This document shows, piece by piece, positions 10,157-20,196 of a stretch of DNA of 64,000 bases. The stretch comes from Leidyana gryllorum EB-2025a (lineage: Eukaryota; Apicomplexa): NCBI GenBank assembly GCA_048772705.1, contig JBLWGC010000216.1, positions 1 to 64,000 of the forward strand, written 5' to 3'. Each line of letters starts with the position of its first letter. The stretch's first letter is position 1. The notes beneath the pieces are model-generated. The model had not been told where the DNA came from. It saw only the letters and a program-made list of their open reading frames with translations, and made no database searches. The position numbers and the translations under genes are program-made.

Positions 10157-10324
10157 GTCGGCGTCGAGTCAAGCCTCGTCCGCCCTCTCAGAAAGTCTCA
10201 GATGGGAGACACTGGACTTAGTTCAGTCCTCCCGAGGGCCTCACATCACCGGAAGTGCAAAGGCTGCTCCGCCCTCTGCACGCCTCTTATTGATCAGACG
10301 GTTGCAATCCGCAGGTAAGTTGAT
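10157..10324 (-). ncRNA. U1 snRNA, array copy 16
   Basis: Upstream type B', mismatched stem III form. Confidence 0.92.
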
Positions 10325-10498
10325 TTTTGCAGATAGTGAACAGGGAGGTACCCGCCGTCTCGTCTCCGCCGACTCGCTGCCGTCTCCGTCGTCGGGTGCC
10401 TCGAGAGTTCTCAGCCTACTGAGCCATTCGATGTGCCAATCTCACCTACAGTGTCACTAAGAGTACTTTACCCGTCCATCGCAACCTGAAAACACATC

Positions 10499-10666
10499 GT
10501 CGGCGTCGAGTCAAGCCTCGTCCGCCCTCTCAGAAAGTCTCAGATGGGAGACACTGGACTTAGTTCAGTCCTCCCGAGGGCATCACATCACCGGAAGTGC
10601 AAAGGCTGCTCCGCCCTCTGCACGCCTCTTATTGATCAGACGGTTGCAATCCGCAGGTAAGTTGAT
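10499..10666 (-). ncRNA. U1 snRNA, array copy 17
   Basis: Upstream type A, mismatched stem III form. Confidence 0.92.
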
Positions 10667-10840
10667 TTTTGTAGCCAGTGCAAAGGGAGGTACCCGCCGT
10701 CTCGTCTCCGCCGACTCGCTGCCGTCTCCGTCGTCGGGTGCCTCGAGAGTTCTCAGCCTACTGAGCCATTCGATGTGCCAATCTCACCTACAGTGTCACT
10801 AAGAGTACTTTACCCGTCCATCGCAACCTGAAAACACATC

Positions 10841-11008
10841 GTCGGCGTCGAGTCAAGCCTCGTCCGCCCTCTCAGAAAGTCTCAGATGGGAGACACTGAA
10901 CTTAGTTCAGTCCTCCCGAGGGCCTCACATCACCGGAAGTGCAAAGGCTGCTCCGCCCTCTGCACGCCTCTCATTGATCAGACGGTTGCAATCCGCAGGT
11001 AAGTTGAT
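10841..11008 (-). ncRNA. U1 snRNA, array copy 18
   Basis: Stem I loop variant GAUCAAUGAG. Upstream type B. Confidence 0.91.
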
Positions 11009-11182
11009 TTTTGTAGATAGTGAACAGGGAGGTACCCGCCGTCTCGTCTCCGCCGACTCACTGCCGTCTCCGTCGTCGGGTGCCTCGAGAGTTCTCAGCC
11101 TACTGAACCATTCGATGTGCCAATCTCACCTACAGTGTCACTAAGAGTACTTTACCCGTCCATCGCAACCTGAAAACACATC

Positions 11183-11350
11183 GTCGGCGTCGAGTCAAGC
11201 CTCGTCCGCCCTCTCAGAAAGTCTCAGATGGGAGACACTGGACTTAGTTCAGTCCTCCCGAGGGCATCACATCACCGGAAGTGCAAAGGCTGCTCCGCCC
11301 TCTGCACGCCTCTTATTGATCAGACGGTTGCAATCCGCAGGTAAGTTGAT
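11183..11350 (-). ncRNA. U1 snRNA, array copy 19
   Basis: Upstream type A, mismatched stem III form. Confidence 0.92.
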
Positions 11351-11524
11351 TTTTGTAGCCAGTGCAAAGGGAGGTACCCGCCGTCTCGTCTCCGCCGACT
11401 CGCTGCCGTCTCCGTCGTCGGGTGCCTCGAGAGTTCTCAGCCTACTGAGCCATTCGATGTGTCAATCTCACCTACAGTGTCACTAAGAGTACTTTACCCG
11501 TCCATCGCAACCTGAAAACACATT

Positions 11525-11692
11525 GTCGGCGTCGAGTCAAGCCTCGTCCGCCCTCTCAGAAAGTCTCAGATGGGAGACACTGAACTTAGTTCAGTCCTCC
11601 CGAGGGCCTCACATCACCGGAAGTGCAAAGGCTGCTCCGCCCTCTGCACGCCTCTTATTGATCAGACGGTTGCAATCCGCAGGTAAGTTGAT
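11525..11692 (-). ncRNA. U1 snRNA, array copy 20
   Basis: Upstream type B with AGTAAACAG on plus, shared only with copy 25. Confidence 0.91.
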
Positions 11693-11866
11693 TTTTGTAG
11701 ATAGTAAACAGGGAGGTACCCGCCGTCTCGTCTCCGCCGACTCGCTGCCGTCTCCGTCGTCGGGTGCCACGAGAGTCCTCAGCCTACTGAGGCATTTGTT
11801 GTGCCAATCTCACCTATAGTGTCACTAAGAGTACTTTACCCGTCCATCGCAACCTGAAAACACATC

Positions 11867-12034
11867 GTCGGCGTCGAGTCAAGCCTCGTCCGCCCTCTCA
11901 GAAAGTCTCAGATGGGAGACACTGAACTTAGTTCAGTCCTCCCGAGGGCCTCACATCACCGGAAGTGCAAAGGCTGCTCCGCCCTCTGCACGCCTCTTAT
12001 TGATCAGACGGTTGCAATCCGCAGGTAAGTTGAT
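11867..12034 (-). ncRNA. U1 snRNA, array copy 21
   Basis: Upstream type B. The far-upstream spacer has private changes (CACCCG, CCGCCG on plus). Confidence 0.91.
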
Positions 12035-12208
12035 TTTTGTAGATAGTGAACAGGGAGGTACCCGCCGTCTCGTCTCCGCCCACCCGCTGCCGTCTCCGCC
12101 GTCGGGTGCCTCGAGAGTTCTCAGCCTACTGAACCATTCGATGTGCCAATCTCACCTACAGTGTCACTAAGAGTACTTTACCCGTCCATCGCAACCTGAA
12201 AACACATC

Positions 12209-12376
12209 GTCGGCGTCGAGTCAAGCCTCGTCCGCCCTCTCAGAAAGTCTCAGATGGGAGACACTGAACTTAGTTCAGTCCTCCCGAGGGCCTCACATCA
12301 CCGGAAGTGCAAAGGCTGCTCCGCCCTCTGCACGCCTCTTATTGATCAGACGGTTGCAATCCGCAGGTAAGTTGAT
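12209..12376 (-). ncRNA. U1 snRNA, array copy 22
   Basis: Upstream type B, perfect stem III. Confidence 0.92.
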
Positions 12377-12550
12377 TTTTGTAGATAGTGAACAGGGAGG
12401 TACCCGCCGTCTCGTCTCCGCCGACTCACTGCCGTCTCCGTCGTCGGGTGCCTCAAGAGTTCTCAGCCTACTGAACCATTCGATGTGCCAATCTCACCTA
12501 CAGTGTCACTAAGAGTACTTTACCCGTCCATCGCAACCTGAAAACACATC

Positions 12551-12718
12551 GTCGGCGTCGAGTCAAGCCTCGTCCGCCCTCTCAGAAAGTCTCAGATGGG
12601 AGACACTGAACTTAGTTCAGTCCTCCCGAGGGCCTCACATCACCGGAAGTGCAAAGGCTGCTCCGCCCTCTGCACGCCTCTCATTGATCAGACGGTTGCA
12701 ATCCGCAGGTAAGTTGAT
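12551..12718 (-). ncRNA. U1 snRNA, array copy 23
   Basis: Stem I loop variant GAUCAAUGAG. Upstream type B. Confidence 0.91.
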
Positions 12719-12892
12719 TTTTGTAGATAGTGAACAGGGAGGTACCCGCCGTCTCGTCTCCGCCGACTCACTGCCGTCTCCGTCGTCGGGTGCCTCGAGA
12801 GTTCTCAGCCTACTGAACCATTCGATGTGCCAATCTCACCTACAGTGTCACTAAGAGTACTTTACCCGTCCATCGCAACCTGAGAACACATC

Positions 12893-13060
12893 GTCGGCGT
12901 CGAGTCAAGCCTCGTCCGCCCTCTCAGAAAGTCTCGGATGGGAGACACTGGACTTAGTTCAGTCCTCCCGAGGGCATCACATCACCGGAAGTGCAAAGGC
13001 TGCTCCGCCCTCTGCACGCCTCTTATTGATCAGACGGTTGCAATCCGCAGGTAAGTTGAT
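12893..13060 (-). ncRNA. U1 snRNA, array copy 24
   Basis: Reads CCAUCCGAGAC rather than CCAUCUGAGAC before the Sm-site stretch, shared with copy 26. Upstream type A. Confidence 0.91.
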
Positions 13061-13234
13061 TTTTGTAGCCAGTGCAAAGGGAGGTACCCGCCGTCTCGTC
13101 TCCGCCGACTCGATGCCGTCTCCGTCGTCGGGTGCCTCGAGAGTTCTCAGCCTACTGAGCCATTCGATGTGTCAATCTCACCTACAGTGTCACTAAGAGT
13201 ACTTTACCCGTCCATCGCAACCTGAAAACACATT

Positions 13235-13402
13235 GTCGGCGTCGAGTCAAGCCTCGTCCGCCCTCTCAGAAAGTCTCAGATGGGAGACACTGAACTTAGT
13301 TCAGTCCTCCCGAGGGCCTCACATCACCGGAAGTGCAAAGGCTGCTCCGCCCTCTGCACGCCTCTTATTGATCAGACGGTTGCAATCCGCAGGTAAGTTG
13401 AT
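13235..13402 (-). ncRNA. U1 snRNA, array copy 25
   Basis: Upstream type B with the AGTAAACAG variant, as in copy 20. Copies 24-25 repeat the 19-20 pattern, suggesting a multi-unit duplication. Confidence 0.91.
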
Positions 13403-13576
13403 TTTTGTAGATAGTAAACAGGGAGGTACCCGCCGTCTCGTCTCCGCCGACTCACTGCCGTCTCCGTCGTCGGGTGCCTCGAGAGTTCTCAGCCTACTGA
13501 ACCATTCGATGTGCCAATCTCACCTACAGTGTCACTAAGAGTACTTTACCCGTCCATCGCAACCTGAGAACACATC

Positions 13577-13744
13577 GTCGGCGTCGAGTCAAGCCTCGTC
13601 CGCCCTCTCAGAAAGTCTCGGATGGGAGACACTGGACTTAGTTCAGTCCTCCCGAGGGCATCACATCACCGGAAGTGCAAAGGCTGCTCCGCCCTCTGCA
13701 CGCCTCTTATTGATCAGACGGTTGCAATCCGCAGGTAAGTTGAT
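13577..13744 (-). ncRNA. U1 snRNA, array copy 26 (array end)
   Basis: The last array copy. It keeps only about 62 bp of normal upstream spacer before unrelated DNA begins at about 13807. If it is expressed, the core promoter lies within that distance. Confidence 0.9.
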
Positions 13745-13954
13745 TTTTGTAGCCAGTGCAAAGGGAGGTACCCGCCGTCTCGTCTCCGCCGACTCGCTGC
13801 CGTCTCTCACTCTCCCACAGAGAGGCTTACCGCCTTCATAGAAGCGTTATCAGACGACATGGATTCGCAGCTGAGTGTATGTATGGGTGGTTGCTCAAAT
13901 GATCTGGAAAATTGCCGTCTTCATGCTACTCCCCGCCCGCAATCGCAGGGGGTG

Positions 13955-15337
13955 TTAAGACAAAATCTCACTCAAGACTCGTGTAACATGGTCGGCTGCA
14001 TTATTGCGAATATGATCTGCATGATTGAGGTGCAGCTCGGCAGACCGTTTGAGAATTGTTTCGTCGGAGAGACATGTATTGATACGTTCCACAATGACAT
14101 CTCGGTCAAGGTGTTTGGACGATGATGACTGCAGCCACAGCTCTTTACCAATGTTCCAAATTCTTTCGGCCACTTCAGCGTCCAAAGGTTGATCTCCTGC
14201 GACGGGGATGAATGCTTTGGGGATTGGGGTGAGAGCAATGCCCTCAGTCAAACTATTCCACCCACAATGGGTCACGAAGAGTTTGAGCGCGCGATGTCGC
14301 AAGACTCTTTTCTGGTTCACCCACGGGACGATTCGGTGGTCAATCTGGATGTTTTCAAAGAGGCCGATGGGAAGACCAAAGTTGTCGCATTCAGTGGGAG
14401 ACGGTGGAGATGTCGAATCCACGCCAACGACCGGAGGACGGAGAAAGCCTCGACAAGTCGCCATACGTTTCCTTAGCGCCCATAGGAAGGGAGCACCGAG
14501 TAGCCGTAACGCAGCCGCTAACTCAAGAAGATCAGGGGGACTCAATTGTACCCATGAGCCCAGCGCAATGTAGATCACTGATCGATCGGGTTGGGTATCG
14601 AGCCACTCGATGACCCCATTGGGATCCTCATTATCCCGAGCTGATCGATCGAGGAGGTCATTGACATAACCGACCGGATAGACTTTGCCTTTAGCAAATT
14701 TTGAAGTAGACACCAACATGTCCCTTTCAACAGTCTCCTTCAATAATGCGAACCCGGGCTGGCATGGGCTGTCGTTGACGATGAGACTTCGAGTGCGACC
14801 GGGGGGGAGAAATACCGCAGGATCTGGGTTGTCGACATATATCATGCGGTCACAACTCACAGTACCCAAGCCCTCAATCGTCTGCTCCTCACTTAGAAGA
14901 GCCGACCGCCTCCGCCAGCCGAATTTCTCAACCACATAGAAACTGTGGAGAGCAAGAACAGCGAAGCCGAATCCTTTTATCCCCAAAACTTCAGCTAACT
15001 CATTACCCCACGTGAGGAAGAAGTCGTAGACAAGTGCAACCGGTCGCAGCTTGCTGGCGTGTACCCTGCTCTCCTTGATCAAATGGTCCGAGTGTTCTGC
15101 AAACCACCTCAGCTGTTCGGAGATGCTCAAAACCAGCACTTCGTCTGGGAGATAGACGGGTAGAATACCAACATTTGGGTATTCCTCGGACGGGATCGGC
15201 CGATTATTCATCATCGGTAGCAGTAAATGGCATTTCACCTCTCCTTTCCCGAATTTGTGCAGCAACTCTCCAAATGCCATCAAAGGACGCACATGCCCCT
15301 CGCACCGTAAGGTTACGAGCAGAATGTCCCGAGCCAT
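13955..15337 (-). CDS. Family-1 UDP-glycosyltransferase A
   Basis: A 460-residue single-exon protein. The first ATG is at 15337; the frame extends upstream only through a GTG, and other family members in the window also begin just before the GHxRP motif. It is predicted to move a sugar from a UDP-sugar to a small lipophilic acceptor. The N-terminal acceptor half starts with GHVRPLMAFGELL, whose His is the usual catalytic base. The C-terminal half holds a PSPG-like box beginning WVNQKRVLRH and containing HCGWNSLTE and a closing DQ pair. No signal peptide or C-terminal membrane anchor is seen, so it is probably cytosolic, unlike animal UGTs. It lies between the U1 array and the inverted U1 pair. 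The acceptor is unknown. Confidence 0.9.
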   Translation of the reverse strand: MARDILLVTLRCEGHVRPLMAFGELLHKFGKGEVKCHLLLPMMNNRPIPSEEYPNVGILPVYLPDEVLVLSISEQLRWFAEHSDHLIKESRVHASKLRPVALVYDFFLTWGNELAEVLGIKGFGFAVLALHSFYVVEKFGWRRRSALLSEEQTIEGLGTVSCDRMIYVDNPDPAVFLPPGRTRSLIVNDSPCQPGFALLKETVERDMLVSTSKFAKGKVYPVGYVNDLLDRSARDNEDPNGVIEWLDTQPDRSVIYIALGSWVQLSPPDLLELAAALRLLGAPFLWALRKRMATCRGFLRPPVVGVDSTSPPSPTECDNFGLPIGLFENIQIDHRIVPWVNQKRVLRHRALKLFVTHCGWNSLTEGIALTPIPKAFIPVAGDQPLDAEVAERIWNIGKELWLQSSSSKHLDRDVIVERINTCLSDETILKRSAELHLNHADHIRNNAADHVTRVLSEILS

Positions 15338-15848
15338 CTCGTGAGCTTTACTGCAATCGCAGCCGATCAACACCTCGTCAAAGCGTTTTAAATCCTATTT
15401 GACTTGTTGGGAAGCTAGCGAGACGACCTACCCGAACCCACGTACGACTTCTAGCTGGGCAAAAAGCACAGATTGACTCAAAATGGTATCCACGAGCCGT
15501 CCTTTGCTCATGTGCTGCTTTTAGGGATGCCGCAAAAGCACTAAGAGGGCTGGAAACATAGGCTGCTGGCATCACGTCAGCTCGCGAAGGAGGTTCCCAA
15601 CGGGATTTAGTCGCTTCGGTCCAGTCTGAGTGAGTGAAGTGGGCAGCGGAGAAGCGGTGGGTGACGGGGACGGGGACGGACCGCCCACTTTCTGCAACGA
15701 GTCAACGGAAAGTGCTCTGCCATTGTAAGAACAGTGGCTTGGACTGAACTCTCCCATACTTGTGGCATTGCCACACTCAAGGGCTGACCAGATACGGCTT
15801 CTGCAGGATCGCCCTCGTTCAAAAGATAAAACACCGCACACCAAGGAG
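15338..15848. other. Intergenic, no gene seen
   Basis: DNA between glycosyltransferase A and the inverted U1 pair. Short open frames show no family resemblance. A G-rich stretch (GGGGACGGGGACGG) lies near 15664. Promoter signals for gene A presumably lie at its left end. Confidence 0.6.
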
Positions 15849-15893
15849 GACGAGACGGCGGGTACCTCGCTGTTTCTTTCACTGGCTACAAAA

Positions 15894-16061
15894 ATCAACT
15901 TACCTGCGGATTGCAACCGTCTGATCAATAAGAGGCGTGCAGAGGGCGGAGCAGCCTTTGCACTTCCGGTGATGTGAGGCCCTCGGGAGGACTGAACTAA
16001 GTTCAGTGTCTCCCATCTGAGACTTTCTGAGAGGGCGGACGAGGCTTGACTCGACGCCGAC
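15894..16061 (+). ncRNA. U1 snRNA, inverted copy 27
   Basis: The same RNA as the array copies but on the plus strand, downstream of one glycosyltransferase gene. Upstream similarity to the array begins only near 15849, about 46 bp before the RNA. The GTACC block is 32 bp upstream here because of a 5-bp insertion. A full spacer joins it to copy 28. Confidence 0.92.
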
Positions 16062-16207
16062 GATGTGTTTTCAGGTTGCGATGGACGGGTAAAGTACTCT
16101 TAGTGACACTATAGGTGAGATTGGCACATCGAATGGCTCAGTAGGCTGAGGACTCTCGAGGCGTCCGACGACGGAGACGGCAGCGATTCGGCGGAGACGA
16201 GACGGCG

Positions 16208-16213
16208 GGTACC
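16208..16213 (+). promoter_or_regulatory. GTACC block upstream of U1 copy 28
   Basis: CGGGTACC, with GTACC starting at 16209, 27 bp before the RNA start at 16236. Confidence 0.45.
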
Positions 16214-16235
16214 TCGCTGTTCACTGGCTACAAAA

Positions 16236-16403
16236 ATCAACTTACCTGCGGATTGCAACCGTCTGATCAATAAGAGGCGTGCAGAGGGCGGAGCAGCCTT
16301 TGCACTTCCGGTGATGTGATGCCCTCGGGAGGACTGAACTAAGTCCAGTGTCTCCCATCTGAGACTTTCTGAGAGGGCGGACGAGGCTTGACTCGACGCC
16401 GAC
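16236..16403 (+). ncRNA. U1 snRNA, inverted copy 28
   Basis: Starts 342 bp after copy 27, so the pair is a two-unit piece of the array in reverse orientation. Similarity to the unit stops exactly at the end of the RNA (GACGCCGAC), with unrelated DNA beginning at 16404. A glycosyltransferase gene starts 149 bp further on in the same direction. Confidence 0.92.
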
Positions 16404-16552
16404 TAGGAATGAAAAAGGCATCAGCATTAGATTAAAACTGCTGTAGAAGATCACACTGTGACAATTCACGTGGTCACCCTTGCGGAGACTGGATGATCCT
16501 CTGCGTGTCCCCATTCTCACTCTCATCATTTCAGTACATATCTGTGTGACTG

Positions 16553-17962
16553 ATGGATCAACGAGACATTCTTTTGATTACAATTCAGGCCCATGGCCAT
16601 TTTCGTCCCTTCATGGCTTTGGGCGAGCTGTTATATCGGTACAGCAACGGAAGTGTACGGAGTCATTTGTTATTCCCAATGACTGAGGATGGCAAACTAC
16701 CGACTAGCGAATTTCCGAATGTCTCAATCCATCCGATAGAAGCTCCGGAGTCCGTCAGAACAATGACAGATCAAATGGAACGATGGAAATGGACGATGAG
16801 TCACGGGGACGAAATGATTGGTCCCGCGTGTGAGTATGCGAGCAGTCTGCGACCCATCAGCGTCATCTACGAGTCTTTCTTGGGGTGGGCCCATAATGTC
16901 GCCGAGATTTTGGGGCTGAGAAGTTTCGCATTCTGCACATTCGCACTTCACACTTATTACATCACTGGCAAAGTTGGATGGAACCCGAAAAAGGCTTCTA
17001 CGGATGAGCAGAGAACAATTGAAGGCCTGGGTACCCTGAGTCACCAATGTCTGCCTTACGCGGACGTAGATTTGCTCACCGGCTTTCAGCCGCCTGGCCG
17101 ATCCCGCAGTATAATTGCCAATGACAGTCCGTGCCAACCGGGTTTGAGCATTCTACAGAACCTTGTCGAACGGGAAATGCTCGTGCCGACCTCAAAATAT
17201 GATAAGGGTGTTGTGCACACACTTGGATATCTAAATGATCTGCTGCCGGCAGACAATTCCGTAGACGCCGTTGACGAGACAATTGCGTGGCTCGACTCTC
17301 ATCCAGACCGGTCCGTGATCTTTGTGGCGCTGGGCTCCTGGGTCGAACTTGATGTGTGCGATCTTGTTGAGTTGGGCGAGGGTCTGATGTTACTCGATAC
17401 TCCCTTCTTGTGGGCGCTCAGAGCCCGAGTTGGTAAAGACACGGGGAGTAACGGCTCTCCGGATGTCGAGGGAGGAGAGCAACCCGAAGGCACCCGACTT
17501 CGAACGCCCCCTGCAGAGATGGACGAATACGGTCTTCCCCTGAATTACACGGAAAGGATAAAGGGACGGTCGCTCATAGTGCCGTGGGTGAACCAGAAGC
17601 GGGTCCTGAAGCATCGAGCCATCAAGTTGTTCATTACCCACTGTGGATGGAACAGTTTGACAGAGAGTGTTGCTCTCAGTCCTGTACCAAAGGCCTTTGT
17701 TCCAGTTGCCGGAGAACAAGCCCTCAACGCGGAGGTGGCGGAACGGTTCTGGAAGGTGGGGAAGCAGCTGTGGGTGGACGGATCACCCAAGACACTCCAC
17801 CGCGATGTTATTGTTGAGAGAATTAACCACTGTCTGACCGACAACACTATCATCTGCAGTTCCCAAAAGGTTCATGAAGATCACCAAAGCCATCTTAACC
17901 AGAATGCCGAACTGTGCGTTCGACGGCTATTGGCAGAGATACAAAGTCAAAGTATTAGTTAG
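16553..17962 (+). CDS. Family-1 UDP-glycosyltransferase B
   Basis: 469 residues, single exon, ATG at 16553 with an in-phase GHFRPFMALGELL motif 15 residues in. It has a PSPG-like box with WVNQKRVLKH, HCGWNSLTE and a final EQ where UDP-glucose enzymes often have DQ or EQ. It is close in sequence to protein A, sharing stretches such as NDSPCQPG and FVALGSWVEL, so A and B are recent paralogs in opposite orientation. It follows U1 copy 28 by 149 bp. Probably cytosolic; acceptor unknown. Confidence 0.9.
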   Translation: MDQRDILLITIQAHGHFRPFMALGELLYRYSNGSVRSHLLFPMTEDGKLPTSEFPNVSIHPIEAPESVRTMTDQMERWKWTMSHGDEMIGPACEYASSLRPISVIYESFLGWAHNVAEILGLRSFAFCTFALHTYYITGKVGWNPKKASTDEQRTIEGLGTLSHQCLPYADVDLLTGFQPPGRSRSIIANDSPCQPGLSILQNLVEREMLVPTSKYDKGVVHTLGYLNDLLPADNSVDAVDETIAWLDSHPDRSVIFVALGSWVELDVCDLVELGEGLMLLDTPFLWALRARVGKDTGSNGSPDVEGGEQPEGTRLRTPPAEMDEYGLPLNYTERIKGRSLIVPWVNQKRVLKHRAIKLFITHCGWNSLTESVALSPVPKAFVPVAGEQALNAEVAERFWKVGKQLWVDGSPKTLHRDVIVERINHCLTDNTIICSSQKVHEDHQSHLNQNAELCVRRLLAEIQSQSIS

Positions 17963-18059
17963 TTAGAAGAGAACCAGTTGACACAAACAGTAGCGAACCG
18001 AAGTTAAGAGTCCCCAATACATTCTCATCTGGATCTGACCTGACCTGACGGTCGGGGAA

Positions 18060-18380
18060 AGGAAGGGAACAACAGAGACAACAGATTGCGCAAACCGACT
18101 GTGGAAGAACTTCAGGGCTCGTATCACACCATAACTGAGACCGAGAAGGCTCGTCTTCGTCAAGAAGAAAGACGGAACGTGGCGACTCTGAATCCGTCCC
18201 GGAGGGATTCATCGAAACTTGCGATCGTCGACCAACCTACCTCTCCAACCCAGTCATCGTCTGGAAAGGAGATAAGGGAAGAGTTACTGCGTCGACTTCC
18301 TCCGATTGACCGCGGCTGCGGCTTTGTCAACCGCCCCGTCAAAGACGCTTGTGTTCAGCTAAACCGCTCGACAGACAATG
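18060..18380 (+). pseudogene. Possible decayed gag fragment, Ty3/gypsy-like
   Basis: An open stretch with a KPTVEELQG-like start and charged ARLRQEERRN segment resembles the region after the zinc knuckles of the intact element's Gag. The resemblance is weak. It is an old, broken fossil, if it is one at all. Confidence 0.3.
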
Positions 18381-18382
18381 TA

Positions 18383-18475
18383 TGAGGTGTCAAGGGAAAG
18401 CAGCAGATTCCCCGGGTCACCGTTCATAGACCATAGATGACCGGCACTTTTGACTACGTGAATTCTGAGTTGAAC
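18383..18475 (+). repeat. Short dispersed repeat, copy a
   Basis: Starts GAGGTGTCAAGGGAAAGCAG and contains TAGACCATAGATGACC...GACTACGTGAA. It is related to copies b and c near 28.7-29.0 kb. Family unknown; perhaps a non-autonomous element. Confidence 0.45.
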
Positions 18476-20166
18476 ACTCGTCCATCCCGAACCGCCCAAC
18501 GTGGCTGACGAGAGTCCACACTCATTTCTGCGTTATGACTGAATGTTCCCCTTCTGTGTGAGTAGATAGAAAATGGGCAGAGTTGGGAGCCGACCTCCCG
18601 CACCATCTCAATCATCCAACGCCCACGGCGATCAGAGACAACGACCGCGGTGCCTGAGCAACACGACTGGACTACCTGACCTTTTGTTAGTGAACTTCGA
18701 TGGCAGAGACTTCCGAGTGTGGCAAAAGGGCCGTGTAGGACAAAGCGTCTCTCTCCCTCCCCCCAGTTTGAGCCGCGATGGAGATCGCGTGAGCGATTGT
18801 GCAGCTCAAACCTTTACTTTTTGTAACATCAGGAAATCGTTATGAGCCCGCGCTGCGCTGTGTCTCCCCGTGTGAAGGGTGTGTAACCTGCTGTGTGTGG
18901 AAAATTGAATCACAGTTTGAGCACATGAACGACTTTGGTGGTGAACTACTCTGAAGAACACAAGTTGTACGCGCCAGCAGACGTCAGGTGAACAGATATT
19001 GCGCCATAAGAGGCCGTGATCGGGGTGGATCCATCTGCGAGGTGTCCAAGAGGGCCCTCATCTGCGCTGACCCCGTTTTGAGCATTGACAAGATAGAGTT
19101 GGGTCCTTCAACGACCAAATTACTGTGTGCTGCGATTTAGCCATCGACGCAGCCCAAGCAACCCTTTCACCCTATCTAATCAATAGTAAAGATTTTCTCC
19201 CTCTCTCAGGTTCAACAATGGAGTCTTCTTTAAGCGAAGCCATAATACAACGGAGAAGCCTCTGACTATTGATTGTGAAAGACTTCATCACAGTGGAAAC
19301 ATTGTAGCATATCATGTAGCAACGCAGCGAAATATCGAACATGGGGATTCCATGTTCTGCTTATTGATAGATACTGTCCGCTTGGCCCGCCTGCCACAAG
19401 GAGCCAACCATCACGAATCCGGTCGAGAATGCATAATACAGAGAGCCAACAGACACGGCGTGCGTCCGCAGCGCAAAGCAGACGGTTCGCTCCTGTAGTC
19501 GACCCCTCGTATGCTCATCGTCCAGTCGTGCGGCACAATATGCGCGGGCAGCGAATCACAAGTCGGTTGCAGAACCTTCTGAGGATTCTGGCGCTTTACG
19601 ATTGTATCCCGATTGCACCAGTCGGTACCACGACTACTGAACAAATTGAAGGAAGATTACGATCACAGGCAGTTTTGAGAGGCGTCCGTGTGTCAATAAC
19701 TCAAGAAAACAGCAGAGTGCAACAGCAGTTAAAGGTCATCGAGGCAGATAGTGGGGCGAGAACCGTAAAATGATTTTCGACAGTCGTGGTGAAATTGATT
19801 CGTCAAACCCCTGTGTGACACGGAGTGTTAGGGTACTGTAATCCTAGATTAGTGAACCCCCTTTTGCATCTTTTATGTGTTTATATTTTATGTGTGGTGA
19901 TCTATATGACGATTGGGGCCGGCTGACACGGAGACACCGGCATCCAAACACACGTGTTTTTACCGATTGCTACTACCAAAACAACAGCTAAATGATGCCA
20001 AATACTACCCCAGTGCACCAAGCAGATCAGACCACCAAAAACCAAACGACGCACTCACCTCTGCTCGACCCAACCAGACAGGACAGTAACGGTTCACAAA
20101 CCAGAAATGTACATTTGAAAGGACGCCCCGTGGCCCTCCCAAACGGAAGACACCCCTCGCACACAC
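18476..20166. other. Gene-poor stretch, nothing convincing
   Basis: The largest frame (19429-19773) has no recognisable domain. The segment near 19860-19900 is AT-rich. I see no further U1 or retroelement similarity. Confidence 0.55.
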
Positions 20167-20174
20167 CGAGTACC
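20167..20174 (+). promoter_or_regulatory. CGAGTACC block upstream of diverged U1 copy 29
   Basis: GTACC starts at 20170, 27 bp before the RNA start at 20197. It is the main upstream match to the array units in an otherwise different flank. Confidence 0.5.
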
Positions 20175-20196
20175 CATGAGTGGTCGGCGTAAAAAA

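Larger units (their letters stand above)
4943..13806 (-). repeat. Tandem array of 342-bp U1 snRNA gene units (26 copies)
   Basis: Head-to-tail units of 342 bp, each made of a 168-bp U1 snRNA gene on the minus strand and about 174 bp of spacer. Register is kept across the array except for one extra base in copy 13 and a 25-bp duplication in the spacer near 9661-9685. Units look well over 95 percent identical and share variants in mosaic combinations, which points to gene conversion or unequal exchange. The retrotransposon interrupts the left side, so the array may continue beyond the window. The right end breaks off at about 13806, some 62 bp upstream of the start of copy 26. Since 342 is a multiple of three, the same open frame recurs in every unit; it begins at TTG or has no start, and I do not regard it as coding. 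Confidence 0.93.

Noticed and set aside
5683-13538. Repeated 98-101 residue open frames on the plus strand of the array
   Set aside because: They begin at TTG or have no start, recur only because 342 is a multiple of three, and lie antisense to the U1 RNA.
4943-13806. Spliced-leader RNA or 5S rRNA array
   Set aside because: A donor-like site and a GATGGGAGAC match to 5S were noticed first, but no 5S internal control region or leader/Sm order fits, whereas every U1 domain does on the minus strand.
4943-13806. CRISPR array
   Set aside because: Units of 342 bp without unique spacers, in eukaryotic DNA.
19429-19773. 114-residue plus-strand frame
   Set aside because: No domain, no neighbouring exon signals and no resemblance to any family I know; probably chance.
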